DNA of 64,000 nucleotides from Mycolicibacterium palauense (GCF_002592005.1 NZ_NVQF01000007.1:47173-111172), one strand, 5' to 3'. Positions 13,099-21,122 are shown, counted from the stretch's first letter. A program made the numbers and translations. The notes: generated by a model from the sequence alone, not told the origin.

Positions 13099-13461
13099 TC
13101 ACAGGATGAGATCCGGCCGGCAAGCCTCCTCGAATGGCAGCGAGTCGATGAGATCCTGCCGCACCTGACTAACCTCACGCTCACGATCAGCGCGACGGCC
13201 CTTGGCCGCGGGCGTAGGCAGCCAGACACCAGCCACCCACACCGAATGCTCCTTGTTGTCGACACAGTTCGCCTTGATGCACTCCGGGCGAACAGGGCAC
13301 ATGCCGCAGACCCTGTCAATGACCTCGCGATCAGCTACCGGCTTCGGCACCTCATCTGGCCAGCGTATTTCGTCATCACGCGTGGGCGGGAGCGTATGGT
13401 CAACAGAACCGTCACATGACGCATGTTGCACATACTCATCCCTCGTGCGCCACATCTTCAT
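13099..13461 (-). CDS. WhiB-family protein, second copy
   Basis: 120 aa. Cys16, then Cys52, Cys55 and Cys61 (CGMCPVRPEC), and SVWVAGVW at 73-80 in place of GVWGG. The C-terminal helix is rich in Arg and Glu. The altered turn motif suggests a diverged partner specificity. Its stop is just left of the TACGTA-rich intergenic segment. Its start overlaps the DnaB stop, so it is co-expressed with replication genes. Confidence 0.8.
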   Translation of the reverse strand: MKMWRTRDEYVQHASCDGSVDHTLPPTRDDEIRWPDEVPKPVADREVIDRVCGMCPVRPECIKANCVDNKEHSVWVAGVWLPTPAAKGRRADREREVSQVRQDLIDSLPFEEACRPDLIL

Positions 13462-14759
13462 GCGCCCACCGCGTAAAACCCGGGATCGAATCGAGCCTGG
13501 TCGAACCGCTCAATCAACCTCAACGTTCCCTCGGTACCAGTACGGTTCTTAACCACCGTCAGGTTCATCATCGGGATCTTCGACTCCTCGCCGTTCTCGT
13601 CGGCCGGCCGCGACAGGACCCACGCAACGTCGGCCGTCTGCTCAAGTCCGCCAGACTCACGAAAGTCTGACTTCACCGGTAGTCGCGGCTTACCGCGGGG
13701 ATCCTCCAGATTCCGGTTGAGCTGGGCCGCCATCACCACCACACAGTCCAGCTTGCGGGCGATATTGCGGGCCGCCTGTGCAATATGCGCGACCTGCTGC
13801 TCGCGGTTGTCGCCCTTCGACATCTGCAAGTACTGGGCGTAGTCGATGAACACGCAGTCAAGGCCCTTGCGCTGCTTATGAATCCGACACGCCTGTGCGA
13901 TCTCCTCGATCGTGTAATCCGGGGTGTCGTCCACCTCGAAACTCATCCCAGCCGACGCACCAACCCACTGGGAGATCTTCTGCATTGTGTCCGGGGACAT
14001 CTTGCGCGAAGTGAGCTCACGGTAGGGGACATGAGCACCGCAGGCCAGCACGCGGCCCATGAGATCTTCCTTGGACAGCTCAAGGGAGAAGACAAGCGTA
14101 TTCTGGTGCATGAGAGCGCAATACAACCCGATCTGGGCGCCCATGATTGTCTTTCCGCAACCCGGGCGAGCACCAATCAGGTAGAGACGCTGGCGCTGCA
14201 GGCCACCGTTCAGCTTCTGGTTGAGATGCGGCCATGGCGTCTCCAAAGACGGGCGGTCATCATCCTGGTGTTCAGTCCAGTTGACGAACAGGTCATGGAA
14301 CGACATCGAAGTCGCTTCCTGCTCTTCATCAACGTCATCGAGGAACGTGCGGATATCTTCCAGCGCGGCGGGGACCTCATCCGCGTCCGACGTGATCGCC
14401 AGCATGCGGCGTCCAAGATCCTGGGCCTTACGGAGCTTCCACTGATCCTTAATGATGTCCGCGTAGTACGAAACCCCAGCAGATACCGGGGCCTCTTCCA
14501 TGCACTGATGCAGGTACGGTGCGCCACCAGCCCGTCGAAGCTCATTGTTCTTCCGCAGCTTCGCGAAAACGGTAGCGGCGTCGATATCTTCGCCGTCCAG
14601 GTACATGACCTGGATCGTCTCGAAGAGCAGCTGATTCGCGGGAAGGTAGAAGTGCTTCCCCTGGATACCCTTTAGGTCGCCGAAGACTCCGGAATTGTGG
14701 AGGATTGCACCGATGACACCGCGTTCTGCTCGGGGGTCGTGGGCTGGCTGGTCTGACAC
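13458..14759 (-). CDS. dnaB: replicative DNA helicase, DnaB-like
   Basis: 433 aa. The N-terminal DnaB domain (DPRAERGVIGAIL at 8-20) is followed by the RecA-like ATPase with Walker A GARPGCGKT at 196-204, Walker B VFIDYAQYL near 297, the Q-loop region MAAQLNRNLE and an Arg finger region. Normal length for the family. It unwinds DNA at the phage fork as a hexamer. The start is fixed by the conserved N-terminus, so its first 88 bases overlap the loader gene. Confidence 0.95.
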   Translation of the reverse strand: MSDQPAHDPRAERGVIGAILHNSGVFGDLKGIQGKHFYLPANQLLFETIQVMYLDGEDIDAATVFAKLRKNNELRRAGGAPYLHQCMEEAPVSAGVSYYADIIKDQWKLRKAQDLGRRMLAITSDADEVPAALEDIRTFLDDVDEEQEATSMSFHDLFVNWTEHQDDDRPSLETPWPHLNQKLNGGLQRQRLYLIGARPGCGKTIMGAQIGLYCALMHQNTLVFSLELSKEDLMGRVLACGAHVPYRELTSRKMSPDTMQKISQWVGASAGMSFEVDDTPDYTIEEIAQACRIHKQRKGLDCVFIDYAQYLQMSKGDNREQQVAHIAQAARNIARKLDCVVVMAAQLNRNLEDPRGKPRLPVKSDFRESGGLEQTADVAWVLSRPADENGEESKIPMMNLTVVKNRTGTEGTLRLIERFDQARFDPGFYAVGA

Positions 14760-15247
14760 TCCGGGAACTTGCTCCTAACAACCTCGGTGATCCACAGGCG
14801 CGCCTGCTCCTTGAACCAGATCGACAGCGCCTCCTCGACGGTCACACCGGGCGTGAAGTTCTCGAAGATCTCATCAGGCGGATACACCTTCGGCATCGAG
14901 ATCTGGAAACGATCTTCGACTGCCTTCACATTCGCGGTAGACCACTGCTGGCGCAACCACTTCAGCTGCGCCTCTGACTCGTCGGCGAACAGATCGGTGT
15001 CGTCGTAACGCCCCTGCTGAAGCCAACGATGTGGTGCTGGGACGTAGGTGAGATCTTCCCCGACCTCAGTCGAGTAACGCTTGGCCGCCTTGACGATGTG
15101 ATGCAGGTCCGCGCCCTGTTCGGCGAGCTGCGAGAACACACGCTCAGCTTCAGTCGGCGCGACATGCTTCGGGTACGCCGCCCAGAACGCGTCGAAAGCC
15201 TTGCGATGCTTCCTACGTGCCTGGGCCGGCGTCAGCCTCTCGATCAC
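14672..15247 (-). CDS. helicase loader / replication initiation-like protein
   Basis: 191 aa. FDAFWAAYPKHVAPTEAERVF ... YSTEVGEDLTYVPAPHRWLQQG resembles the C-terminal module found in phage replication proteins next to dnaB. The acidic, Ser/Thr-rich tail is translated from DNA that also encodes the DnaB N-terminus. Gene order (SSB, loader, DnaB) supports the role. The biochemical function is inferred. Confidence 0.65.
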   Translation of the reverse strand: MIERLTPAQARRKHRKAFDAFWAAYPKHVAPTEAERVFSQLAEQGADLHHIVKAAKRYSTEVGEDLTYVPAPHRWLQQGRYDDTDLFADESEAQLKWLRQQWSTANVKAVEDRFQISMPKVYPPDEIFENFTPGVTVEEALSIWFKEQARLWITEVVRSKFPECQTSQPTTPEQNAVSSVQSSTIPESSAT

Positions 15248-15663
15248 CAGTCAGGGGTGTCGTTCGATCCCCACGGATCCGCGGCCTGAGTGGACCCGGA
15301 AGACTGGCCACGGTCGATGCGGGCCGTTGCGAAGCGCAGGCTCGGGCCGATCTCGTACAGCTCGACCTCAAGCACGGTGCGGTTCTGACCGTCCTTCTCG
15401 TAGCTGCGCTGCTTCAGGACTCCGGTGCCGATGACCTTCGACCCCTTCGTGAGTGTCTCCGCGACATGCTCAGCGTAGTCACCCCAGATGCTGCACCGCA
15501 GGAACGTGGCGTCGCCGTCCTCCCACTGGCCGGTCTGCTGATTCTTGCGGCGAGAGTTGTTGGCGATGTTCATCGAAGCGACCGCCTTGCCGCCCTGCGT
15601 GAACCGCAACTCAGGGTCAGCGGTCAGCGTCCCATCCTTGATCGTTACCTCAGGCAGGCTCAA
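15244..15663 (-). CDS. ssb: single-stranded DNA-binding protein
   Basis: 139 aa OB-fold SSB: the GTLTADPELRFTQGGKAVAS start, FLRCSIWGDYAEHVAETLTKG, and a tail ending WGSNDTPDW in place of the usual DDEPPF acidic tip. Coats ssDNA in replication and recombination. A TTTCAC-N16-TACACT promoter lies just upstream inside the HNH gene. Confidence 0.92.
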   Translation of the reverse strand: MSLPEVTIKDGTLTADPELRFTQGGKAVASMNIANNSRRKNQQTGQWEDGDATFLRCSIWGDYAEHVAETLTKGSKVIGTGVLKQRSYEKDGQNRTVLEVELYEIGPSLRFATARIDRGQSSGSTQAADPWGSNDTPDW

Positions 15664-16037
15664 TGTTCATCCCCTTCGACGTGCCAGTCTTCAAGCTCGT
15701 AGTTCGCTAGTCGTTGGTCAGTGTAGGAGGGCTCATCTGGCGTGAAACAGGTAGAAAAACGCCGGTACAACAGCACCGGGACAGTCGCGGGATCCTCCCA
15801 CGACTTCAGCGCGAATCCCTCTTCGCGGGCGAGCCTGGGGTGCGACTCAATCCACCCATGACAGCCCGTCGTACCTGATCCACAGACGGCCGTGATGTTT
15901 GTGAGCGACCAAGGTCCGCCATGGCTGCGCTTAACACGGTGGTGCATAGTAGTAGGGCCGTATCGACCGCAGCGTTCACAACGGCCACCTGATCGCTGCG
16001 CGACAAGCCGTCGAGCTTCCCGCTCATCCCTTCTCAC
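15660..16037 (-). CDS. HNH endonuclease
   Basis: 125 aa. CERCGRYGPTTMHHRVKRSHGG, then NITAVCGSGTTGCHGWIESHP: paired Cys zinc sites around the His-His/Asn/His core. ATGA overlap with SSB. Typical of a replication-block HNH in actinophages, where it may resolve or nick DNA. Its 3' part carries a CCTGTTTCAC promoter without disturbing the frame. Confidence 0.85.
   Translation of the reverse strand: MRRDEREARRLVAQRSGGRCERCGRYGPTTMHHRVKRSHGGPWSLTNITAVCGSGTTGCHGWIESHPRLAREEGFALKSWEDPATVPVLLYRRFSTCFTPDEPSYTDQRLANYELEDWHVEGDEH
15720..15752 (-). promoter_or_regulatory. intragenic promoter, CCTGTTTCAC family
   Basis: ACCTGTTTCAC (15752-15742), 16-base spacer, TACACT (15725-15720), inside the HNH gene and 57 bases ahead of the ssb start. 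It would boost ssb, loader and dnaB. Confidence 0.6.
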
Positions 16038-16206
16038 GCCGCCTGCTGTTCAGTTCCTCGCAGTGGTGTGCTCGCATGCGCTTGAGGACAGTTCCAAACT
16101 TCTCCGTCCGACCGGAGAACACCAGCTGCCCATTCTTGTCGTACACAGGAGCCCCGTCAGGAAGTCGCGCCGGCATCGCTGGCGCGTGGAAGTGTGACGG
16201 CCTCAT
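16024..16206 (-). CDS. hypothetical basic protein, 60 aa
   Basis: Unrecognised. PVYDKNGQLVFSGRTEKFG looks like a short beta hairpin, followed by a basic helix (TVLKRMRAHH). Coupled to its neighbours by short overlaps. Confidence 0.65.
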   Translation of the reverse strand: MRPSHFHAPAMPARLPDGAPVYDKNGQLVFSGRTEKFGTVLKRMRAHHCEELNSRRREKG

Positions 16207-16565
16207 CGACCCACCGACCTGTACTCGATGTCGAAATCGTGGTCACCCTCCAGGTGTGAGTAGGGGAACCAGCGCCGCGGGAACTCCCAACCGTGCGCCT
16301 CGAACCACTCCTGATCCCATTCGGGTGTCGCAGTGGCCCAGGCATACTCACCGTCGGGCATCATCGCCACGGATGTCCGGACGTTGACCTCCTCGCCGAA
16401 CTCGCGCATGTAGTCGCCCATGTAGTCGCAGTACCACGCCCCAGGCTTCAGGTCGATCTCGACCAGGCCGTCATGATCCCTGTCAAGCACCCAGCGGCGC
16501 AGAAAATTGTGTGCAAAGAACGCTGCTACCGCGCCGAGCACGGTGGCAATGAGCTTCTTCACCAT
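16203..16565 (-). CDS. membrane-anchored hypothetical protein, 120 aa
   Basis: Residues 4-20 (KLIATVLGAVAAFFAHNFL) form one N-terminal membrane segment. The remainder is soluble, acidic and Trp-rich. No family recognised. Confidence 0.68.
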   Translation of the reverse strand: MVKKLIATVLGAVAAFFAHNFLRRWVLDRDHDGLVEIDLKPGAWYCDYMGDYMREFGEEVNVRTSVAMMPDGEYAWATATPEWDQEWFEAHGWEFPRRWFPYSHLEGDHDFDIEYRSVGR

Positions 16566-17059
16566 GGCTTCTCCTCAAGATCCTCAGGAACTTCCTGGGT
16601 GATGTCAGTTGTGGTAGACGACCAGCTGCGCAGACGGCCGCCCGTGGGCTCTGGCCCCGGGGCCCAGCGGGCAACGACCTTCACGCCGAGCTGGAAGTTC
16701 TCCAGATCGTTCGGCATGTACTTGTCTGCGAATGCCCACGCGAGTCGCGTATCGATGAGACGGTAAGACACCCAACCGTTCTTGGCGTACAAGGTGAGCA
16801 ACGGAACCCCGAATGGGGTAGTCGACACCTCCACCAGCGGGTCGGTCCACTCCACTCCGAATCCGCGGCGAAGCAACGTCACGTTCGGAGCTGCCAGGCA
16901 AACACCGTCCTCGACAACAAGATTGTCGACAGGACCGTACGCGGACATGACGATGTCGTTGTAGTGCTCGACTCCATCAGAGTCCACATACCCGTCAGGG
17001 CCGTACGGGCCCGTGATCGTCAGGAGTTCCTTCTTCACCAAGTTCACGGGTCCACTCAT
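16559..17059 (-). CDS. hypothetical protein, 166 aa
   Basis: Start placed at ATG 17059 (MSGPVNLVKK) because GGGAAGGTG lies seven bases upstream; 14 further codons in the open frame lack a site. It therefore overlaps the previous gene by 65 bases. Beta-rich, with GPYGPDGYVDSDG. No domain recognised. Confidence 0.65.
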   Translation of the reverse strand: MSGPVNLVKKELLTITGPYGPDGYVDSDGVEHYNDIVMSAYGPVDNLVVEDGVCLAAPNVTLLRRGFGVEWTDPLVEVSTTPFGVPLLTLYAKNGWVSYRLIDTRLAWAFADKYMPNDLENFQLGVKVVARWAPGPEPTGGRLRSWSSTTTDITQEVPEDLEEKPW

Positions 17060-17339
17060 CGAAATCACCTTCCCGTTTCTCGCTCTCGGCGGTGCGCGCA
17101 TTCAGCCATCGCCTCAAAGCTTCCGCAGCTGCCGCTGTGTACTTGGGGCCGCTCTTCAGGCCCTTCTTCTGCAGCACTTCCCGACGTTCCCTGTCGTACA
17201 TGTCGAGTAGCGCCCGCACGTTTTCGACCTTGCCGGCGGGGTAGTCTGTGGTCTCTTCCACCTCGGCGATCGTCAACGAGAACGCCACGAAGAGCAGCTC
17301 CGCAATCCTCAGCGGGACAGTGGGTTCACCGGTCGCCAT
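16995..17339 (-). CDS. hypothetical helical protein, 114 aa
   Basis: Charged and helical (VENVRALLDMYDRERREVLQ), without recognisable motifs. Start ATG overlaps the preceding gene by 14 bases. Confidence 0.7.
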   Translation of the reverse strand: MATGEPTVPLRIAELLFVAFSLTIAEVEETTDYPAGKVENVRALLDMYDRERREVLQKKGLKSGPKYTAAAAEALRRWLNARTAESEKREGDFDEWTRELGEEGTPDDHGPVRP

Positions 17340-17682
17340 CGTCGTTCATGTCGTCCTCGAGCTTGGAGAACAGGTCGTCGGCGAACTCCTGCTGGGCCGC
17401 GCGGATCTCCTCGCGCAGATGCTCTTCCATCACGATCGACAGTGCGTTCGCCTGGTAGGCGGCCTCCAGGCCGTAGTTCGAGATGATGTAGCTGGCCAGC
17501 GTAGTGTTGTACACGTCGAGCCATGCAGCGATCGCATTTCGGTACTGGTCGGGGATCCGAGAGTGACTGCTCAGCATATCCAGGAAGACCCGCGGCCAAT
17601 CGGCCAGACCGTGCGGCAACATCACCCCACCAATGGGACTGTTTTCCGGCAACTGCATCGGCTCAGGTAGCTTGTTAGCCAC
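17326..17682 (-). CDS. hypothetical helical protein, 118 aa
   Basis: Read from GTG 17682 (VVANKLPEPMQLP less the first Val), close to the upstream stop. Earlier codons are out-of-frame shadow. The C-terminus is acidic (LEDDMNDDGDR). Unknown. Confidence 0.66.
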   Translation of the reverse strand: MANKLPEPMQLPENSPIGGVMLPHGLADWPRVFLDMLSSHSRIPDQYRNAIAAWLDVYNTTLASYIISNYGLEAAYQANALSIVMEEHLREEIRAAQQEFADDLFSKLEDDMNDDGDR

Positions 17683-17842
17683 GACTATTCCTCTCTGCCT
17701 CGGTGATCCCAGCGAGAAAGTCACCCACCGCGGACGGCGGCATAATCGCTGAGACATTCACGCGCACAAGACCACTCTCGTACAACTCCGTATCGGTGTT
17801 GCTGACACTGACCTGCTTCGGCCACGCTGTAGGCCAACTCAC
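17675..17842 (-). CDS. hypothetical protein, 55 aa
   Basis: GTG 17842 (VSWPTAWPKQVSVSN) overlaps the upstream stop as GTGA. It contains an MPPSAVGDFLAGITEAE helix. Unknown. Confidence 0.6.
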   Translation of the reverse strand: MSWPTAWPKQVSVSNTDTELYESGLVRVNVSAIMPPSAVGDFLAGITEAERNSRG

Positions 17843-18210
17843 GAGAACGCTCCAATGTTCAACAACTTGTTCCGCAGTGCGAGATTGATGGCGTCCTTCT
17901 CCAATGAATGGATTCGGCGCTCGCACAACCCAAGCTGGGCGTGCGCAATGTCCATCTTGATCCGGGCGTCGATTACGGCCGGTTCCGTCTGCGCGTAAGC
18001 CTTCGCCTTACCGACAGCTCCACCCCAGCGCATCGTCGCCTCAGCTTCCTTGAGGGCGTGCTGGGTTTCGAAGTAGCGCGCCTGTGCTCGGTGCCAGGCG
18101 ATCATCTTGTCCCACTTGTCAACCAGGTAGGAGTTCTTGTCCAGGCGCGTGTCGAGGAGATAGGGATTCATCTCCGTGTAGACGTACTCGGCGTCGTCAT
18201 CCCAGGTCAT
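17839..18210 (-). CDS. hypothetical coiled-coil protein, 123 aa
   Basis: Almost entirely helical, with AQARYFETQHALKEAEATMR and a second helix LCERRIHSLEKDAINLALRN. It sits between the recombination genes and so may be an accessory of them. No family recognised. Confidence 0.7.
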   Translation of the reverse strand: MTWDDDAEYVYTEMNPYLLDTRLDKNSYLVDKWDKMIAWHRAQARYFETQHALKEAEATMRWGGAVGKAKAYAQTEPAVIDARIKMDIAHAQLGLCERRIHSLEKDAINLALRNKLLNIGAFS

Positions 18211-18731
18211 CAGGCAACCTCGTCAACCAGCTGAAGACTCAATGCTTCAGATCCGAGGATCTCGCGGTCCCAGGGCTGCGAGAGTGACCTGATGTCCCAG
18301 TAGGAAACCCCACAACGCTCGGCGATCAGTTCAGCGGTGCGGCGCTCATAGTTCTCCATTGATTCCAACCTGGCCTTCAGGACCGACTGAAATTCGTCGC
18401 GCGCACTCATCGACGGCTCGTGCCACATCTGCACATCGAGCTCGCCCTGGACGCGATGATCGCCGGCCTGAACCAGCAGGGTTGCGATCGATCCAGCCCA
18501 CCCACGAACCTTCGTGACGATGTGGAATCGCCCATTGCCGGCGTGCTCAGAAAGTGCCCGCAACTCAGAGAACAGCGCTGTACCGTCAGGGACCGATCCG
18601 CCACCACTGTTGATGATGAACTCGATCTCCTTGATCGATGGATGATCTGCGATATCCCGTAGCTCCATGATGGCCGCGCGCACGGACTCCTCATCGACCT
18701 CTGCGTCAAAGTAGATGGAATGCGTGCTCAT
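18210..18731 (-). CDS. ClpP-like serine protease
   Basis: 173 aa. ClpP/crotonase fold: NSGGGSVPDG at 41-50 (oxyanion side), Ser81 in GWAGSIA, His104 in MWHEPS, and a late Asp in the DIRSLSQPWDREIL region. About 20 residues shorter than host ClpP and without its axial loop. In tailed phages such proteases usually sit beside the portal and mature the head; this one lies between an exonuclease and a helical protein, 35 kb from the head genes, so a regulatory or recombination-linked role is possible. Confidence 0.82.
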   Translation of the reverse strand: MSTHSIYFDAEVDEESVRAAIMELRDIADHPSIKEIEFIINSGGGSVPDGTALFSELRALSEHAGNGRFHIVTKVRGWAGSIATLLVQAGDHRVQGELDVQMWHEPSMSARDEFQSVLKARLESMENYERRTAELIAERCGVSYWDIRSLSQPWDREILGSEALSLQLVDEVA

Positions 18732-19588
18732 AGCGTGATCCTCTTGAACTCAGGGACGATTCGGAGCTTGCGCGCCCACTGGCCGCACCTGACGATGTCT
18801 CGCCCGCGGCCCAGCGGAACCATGTGGATGGTCCACACCCACTCACCCCAGTCGTCGGGCTGCTGAGGGCAGTGGAACATCAATGCGGTGGCATAGTCAC
18901 AGTCATGCGAGGCAAACTCGGCTGTACTGTCTGCGTTGGGATACCAGTCCGCCCATGGGATGCTCTGGCACACAATGTCATCCCGGTACAGCTGCCCCTC
19001 GACGTAGAGGGCGAGCTGGCCCGACACACCCATTCGGTATGCGTCGTCCTTACCGGTCTTGATGTCAACCATGTAGCGCTCGCCGTCAATCTCGGCGATA
19101 CGGTCAGCTGAGCCGGCGGCCCGCAGGGTCGACTGCCGGCCATCGGGCAGTAGGATCGTCCGGTTCGCCTGCAGGAATACCTCGCGAGCGAGGATCCTCA
19201 ACCGTGAACTCGAAGCGATGTACTTGTGGTAGCCATCCAACGGGCCCTTGAACTCCTCCGGAACCAGAGACCAGTCCAGAGTGTCCGTCTCCACAGCCTC
19301 ACAGAAGTCGTGGATAGCGGTGCCGCGGTCAGCCTTCGTGTCCGACCCGCCGATCTTCTCCGCAGTGCCGATGACATCCTTGAAGTCACCCTTTGCGGTG
19401 TCCCAGTCGCCACCCTTGGCTACCAACGCCTTGACGCGCGCCTCAACAGACTTGTCGCGCGCCATGCCGATCATGGCCTTCGTCTGGTAGTACTGGAACA
19501 GCCCGTCCGACGCCTTGTCGATGTCCTTCGCTAGCGTCGAGGGTCGCGAATATCCGATGCGCTTGCCACCCTCCGGTGGGTAGAGCAT
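18728..19588 (-). CDS. RecB/Cas4-type exonuclease
   Basis: 286 aa. PD-(D/E)xK nuclease core: GTAIHDFCE near residue 105, then RAAGSADRIAEIDGERYMVDIKTGK near 155-180 (Asp, then Asp-x-Lys) and SGQLALYVEG. It would resect duplex ends for the ERF annealing protein encoded upstream. Nine tenths of the typical length. The frame upstream of ATG 19588 continues for 17 protein-like codons (ITDWNIPRDRYKRP) without ATG/GTG/TTG, so a non-standard start may exist. Confidence 0.82.
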   Translation of the reverse strand: MLYPPEGGKRIGYSRPSTLAKDIDKASDGLFQYYQTKAMIGMARDKSVEARVKALVAKGGDWDTAKGDFKDVIGTAEKIGGSDTKADRGTAIHDFCEAVETDTLDWSLVPEEFKGPLDGYHKYIASSSRLRILAREVFLQANRTILLPDGRQSTLRAAGSADRIAEIDGERYMVDIKTGKDDAYRMGVSGQLALYVEGQLYRDDIVCQSIPWADWYPNADSTAEFASHDCDYATALMFHCPQQPDDWGEWVWTIHMVPLGRGRDIVRCGQWARKLRIVPEFKRITL

Positions 19589-19640
19589 CGGTCGCTTGTA
19601 GCGATCCCGAGGGATGTTCCAGTCGGTGATGGTTGTATTC

Positions 19641-19709
19641 CTAAGAGGCGAAGAGTAGGACGGCTATCAGCAACCAAAAGCCAACGAGCATAACGTAATA
19701 CTGGCTCAC
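19641..19709 (-). CDS. tiny membrane protein, 22 aa
   Basis: GTG 19709 overlaps the stop of the preceding tiny ORF (GTGA). VSQYYVMLVGFWLLIAVLLFAS is a single membrane helix with almost no loops. Too short for most gene callers. Coupling and composition support translation. Confidence 0.5.
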   Translation of the reverse strand: MSQYYVMLVGFWLLIAVLLFAS

Positions 19710-19786
19710 GGCATTGAGAGGACGACGATGAGCAAGGCGAGGCCGATGGAGAAGAGGTAGCTCGACAGCACGTAGCCGCCTTCCAT
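19706..19786 (-). CDS. tiny membrane protein, 26 aa
   Basis: ATG 19786 has GAGGAGAAG eight bases upstream. The peptide MEGGYVLSSYLFSIGLALLI plus VVLSMP is one membrane helix. It fills the gap between the ERF and exonuclease genes. Confidence 0.55.
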   Translation of the reverse strand: MEGGYVLSSYLFSIGLALLIVVLSMP

Positions 19787-19788
19787 CT

Positions 19789-20463
19789 TTACTTCTCCTC
19801 CGCGCCGAGAACGTTCTTCGCTACCAGCTCGCGGTAGTGGTCGGCGGTGGCGCTCAACGCCTCCACATTCGTTGAGGTCAGCAGGTTCTCGCCGTACTTC
19901 TCCTTGAAGTAGGCGGTTGCCTCCTTGGAGGTCTGACCCGCTTCCTTCACCGCGTCCTTGACGACCGCGAGAGCCTTTCGGACAGCAGCAGTCTGGGCGT
20001 CATCGGCGTTCGGTGCAGGCTTCGGGCGGGACTTCGCACGCCCAGAGGCCGCGTTGCCGTCATCGTCATTGTCGGCGACCAAGCCGAGGACAGCCATGTA
20101 GGCGTAGCGGCGCGCGTAGGTGATCGCCGAGCCCTGCGCCTGCGGGTCGTTCTTCACAGGCCGAAGGATCATCTCCGAGGTGATGGAGTCCCATCCGGAG
20201 GCCCCACCCTCCCATACCACAACGGTGCGCAAGGTGTCGTACGGCTTGCCCTCGATGACGGTGTAGCTGGGCAGCTGCGTGACGGCCAGCCCATGCTTGG
20301 CCAGGACCGGCTGAGCTTCCTTCATCACCGCGGGAAGGTCGGCGTAGGTGCTCTTGAAGAACGGGTTCGCCGTATCCTTCGCAACGACGCCGAACTCGGC
20401 CTGCGCGGCAACGAGTGCCTCGGTGAGTCTGCCGTGGATGTACTTGCTTTCAGTCTCGGTCAA
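19789..20463 (-). CDS. erf: ERF-family ssDNA annealing protein
   Basis: 224 aa from TTG 20463. Hallmarks of ERF/Sak: NPFFKSTYADLPAVMKEAQP near residue 33, VVVWEGGASGW, and QAQGSAITYARRYAYMAVLG near 115, the conserved core helix. A flexible Ala/Lys linker precedes a C-terminal helical tail. Anneals single strands in phage recombination together with the exonuclease. Confidence 0.92.
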   Translation of the reverse strand: MTETESKYIHGRLTEALVAAQAEFGVVAKDTANPFFKSTYADLPAVMKEAQPVLAKHGLAVTQLPSYTVIEGKPYDTLRTVVVWEGGASGWDSITSEMILRPVKNDPQAQGSAITYARRYAYMAVLGLVADNDDDGNAASGRAKSRPKPAPNADDAQTAAVRKALAVVKDAVKEAGQTSKEATAYFKEKYGENLLTSTNVEALSATADHYRELVAKNVLGAEEK

Positions 20464-20548
20464 AGAGGGCTCCTGCGTAGAGAATTAGCCCGAATGGCAC
20501 CCATAGTTGCCACGGGATGAAGAAGATCGGACTGATGAGGTCAGTCAA
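20450..20548 (-). CDS. tiny membrane protein, 32 aa
   Basis: TTG 20548 overlaps the upstream stop. MTDLISPIFFIPWQLWVPFG and LILYAGALFDRD form one or two short hydrophobic helices. The stop lies inside the ERF gene. The third tiny membrane ORF in this block. Confidence 0.45.
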   Translation of the reverse strand: MTDLISPIFFIPWQLWVPFGLILYAGALFDRD

Positions 20549-20723
20549 AGAGGATGCCGGCGAGCATTCCGACGAAGAACAGGATCACCACTGATACCCC
20601 GAACGCGGCAAGCGTGGGTGCAGCGACAAGCCACCACGACCACGCCGCGATAGGGTCCACCCCGGCCAGCTTGAGGATGGTGAGGACAATACTGGCGATG
20701 ATGCCCAGTCCGGTGATGTTCAC
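20541..20723 (-). CDS. small membrane protein, 60 aa
   Basis: Two membrane helices (IIASIVLTILKLAG and LVAAPTLAAFGVSVVILFFV) joined by a Trp-rich turn. GTG start overlaps the upstream stop. It resembles a phage holin-like or superinfection-related peptide, but the position in the recombination operon argues against lysis. Confidence 0.6.
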   Translation of the reverse strand: MNITGLGIIASIVLTILKLAGVDPIAAWSWWLVAAPTLAAFGVSVVILFFVGMLAGILFD

Positions 20724-21073
20724 GCGCGGATACCCTTCTGTTGGGCACGGTTGATGGTGCCCTGATCACGGATGGTGTCGGCAAGGATCGCGAGGACGGA
20801 CTCGCTCGACGCGTCGCTGCCGTTCGGGATATGTCGGGCTACCGCCTTGTAGGCAGACCACCAGGTGCGCTCTTCATCAACAGCGCCCGCGCGGGGGAGT
20901 GCCTTGTCGAGCGCCTGGAGGAAGGAGAGCTTCTCCTCAACCATCAACCTCTTGGCGATGTTGAGGGCAGCTAGTAGCCCATCCGGGTCGCTCGTGATAA
21001 CACCGTTGTGGCGCTTAGCTACTCGCCTCAGTGTTGCCGGATAACCCATGTACCACATTCTTAGAGGGCACAT
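20720..21073 (-). CDS. hypothetical protein, 110-117 aa
   Basis: Unrecognised helical protein (LAALNIAKRLMVEEKLSFLQ). First gene of the leftward replication operon. The open frame begins MCPLRMWYMGYP, but the predicted -10 (TAAGAA, 21063-21058) overlaps its first codons, so the real start is probably the MWYMG or MGYP Met with a leaderless message. Confidence 0.68.
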   Translation of the reverse strand: MCPLRMWYMGYPATLRRVAKRHNGVITSDPDGLLAALNIAKRLMVEEKLSFLQALDKALPRAGAVDEERTWWSAYKAVARHIPNGSDASSESVLAILADTIRDQGTINRAQQKGIRA

Positions 21074-21092
21074 CGGGTGGTGTGAAACAGGT
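21058..21092 (-). promoter_or_regulatory. promoter of the replication/recombination operon, CCTGTTTCAC family
   Basis: ACCTGTTTCACACC leftward (21092-21079); TTTCAC is followed after 18 bases by TAAGAA (21063-21058). It lies next to a strong hairpin, the same arrangement as at 4.06 and 11.83 kb. Confidence 0.65.
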
Positions 21093-21096
21093 GGGA

Positions 21097-21122
21097 GCGC
21101 CCCGGGTCACGACTCCCGGGGC
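21097..21122. terminator. GC-rich hairpin, possible terminator
   Basis: GCCCCGGG-TCACGACT-CCCGGGGC: a perfect 8-bp stem with an 8-base loop, directly upstream of the leftward promoter. No long U-tract follows on either strand, so it may insulate or bind protein rather than terminate. Confidence 0.45.
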
